Source: Bacteroidota bacterium (GTDB lineage Bacteria > Bacteroidota > Bacteroidia > Bacteroidales > B39-G9). From it: DNA of 64,000 nt. Below are positions 63,514 through 64,000 of this stretch, piece after piece (position 1 is the stretch's first letter; every line of letters begins with the position of its first letter). The position numbers and the translations under genes were made by a program. A model generated the notes under the pieces. The model did not search any database, was not told where the DNA came from, and saw only the letters and a list, made by a program, of their open reading frames with translations. The DNA is taken from assembly GCA_015222055.1 (NCBI GenBank), contig JADFUR010000002.1, positions 28,244-92,243 on the forward strand. The letters are read 5' to 3'.

Positions 63514-63765
63514 ATTGTTTGAGTTAATATTTTCTTACTCATAAGGCTTTTCAGAATACGCCTCGTTTTTTAAAGTGGTTTCTGAATTCCACTATTTTTT
63601 AATATAAATTTTTTTGTCTTTATCAGAATGTTGTGATTTTTTTAAAATTAAAAATAACAAATTGTATAAGAGAATAATTCGTTATTATAGTAATATGAGT
63701 TTTCTCATTATACAAACGGTAAATATTAAAGCTGTAAGGAAAAGTGATTTTTTGTTATATCAAAT

Positions 63766-63868
63766 GTGTAGCAAAAAAAGGCTCTGTTTTAGATACAGTT
63801 TTTTATTTTAAAATGCGTGTAAAATTATAAATTTTGGCTGAGTTAACAAATAATTATCTGGGTTTTAT
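63766..63868 (+). repeat. Direct repeat, right copy
   Basis: GTAGCAAAAAAAGGCTCTGT, TTTAGATACAGTTTTTTATT and ATCTGGGTTTTATT correspond to 61701-61800. The 63514-64000 end region contains this repeat, the next hairpin and no gene. Confidence 0.55.
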
Positions 63869-63890
63869 TTTTTTTATTGAAAAAGAAAAA

Positions 63891-63909
63891 GCGTAGTTGG
63901 AAACTACGC
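63891..63909. terminator. Hairpin of the GGCGTAGTTT family
   Basis: GCGTAGTT-GGA-AACTACGC, the third copy of the terminator-like hairpin also at 42655 and 45332. It probably ends a gene that lies beyond the right edge of the window on the minus strand. Confidence 0.6.
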
Positions 63910-64000
63910 CCAGCATAATATTTCTTTAACATTTTGATTTTTAAAACTAAGATGTAAATTATTTATTAATGTTTTTTTTGATCTCCACTTATTATTTCTA

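Noticed and set aside
63614..63811. 65-residue plus-strand ORF
   Set aside because: It runs through the 63766 direct repeat, has no recognisable protein features and its composition is typical of AT-rich non-coding DNA.

Overview
The window is an AT-rich chromosomal stretch (roughly 30% GC by eye) from a member of the Bacteroidota, most likely the Bacteroidales side. The markers are class III fructose-1,6-bisphosphatase, Oar-type TonB-dependent receptors with a carboxypeptidase-regulatory N-terminus, a long TamB-like protein, a C10 (streptopain-type) peptidase, a TRL-like lipoprotein, LytS/LytTR regulators and TAnnTTTG-type -7 promoter boxes. No rRNA, tRNA, CRISPR array or intact transposase was seen.

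Layout. 0-8.6 kb: the end of an ABC exporter, a DUF58 protein, then three exported GH13 alpha-glucan hydrolases (two lipoproteins and a cyclomaltodextrinase-like enzyme) with a RelE/ParE toxin-antitoxin pair between them. 8.6-14 kb: accessory array 1, all plus strand (two unknown proteins, a Fic protein, an unknown membrane protein and a broken DUF1016 nuclease), with long imperfect palindromes between the genes. 14-46.8 kb: core genes. These include a transglutaminase-like protein, fbp, a RelA-type ppGpp synthetase, a dCache-HAMP-GAF-PAS-hemerythrin sensor, PnuC with a nicotinamide riboside kinase (NAD salvage), a C-terminal processing protease, a 5'-nucleotidase, an Oar-like receptor, an Fsr-like MFS exporter, a Na+/H+ antiporter with a cyclic-nucleotide domain, LOG, TsaD, TamB, a hybrid histidine kinase and a flavin disulfide oxidoreductase. 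47.2-54.1 kb: a 2H phosphoesterase operon with a previously unlisted 54-residue membrane protein, then accessory array 2, all minus strand (VF530 protein, second Fic, DUF4153-like membrane protein, two unknowns, HigBA), again separated by palindromic or repeated elements. 54.2-59.5 kb: a TonB-dependent receptor, a repeat-type exported protein and a LytS/LytTR two-component pair. 59.7-64 kb: a C10 peptidase broken by one TGA, small lipoproteins and an IS481-type transposase fossil.

The most interesting signal is the pair of accessory arrays. In each, all genes point one way and almost every gene or gene pair is followed directly by a structured imperfect palindrome with termini such as ataac/gttat or acaac/gttgt. 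Two of these palindromes share a central GTTGCAAC. The layout resembles an integron cassette array, but no integrase is in the window and the ends do not match classical attC well, so a different or decayed cassette system is possible. The cargo is typical of mobile islands: toxin-antitoxin pairs, Fic AMP-transferases, a DUF1016 nuclease and orphan proteins. Both fic genes carry operator-like repeats against the start codon and encode a winged-helix-like tail, which suggests autoregulation.
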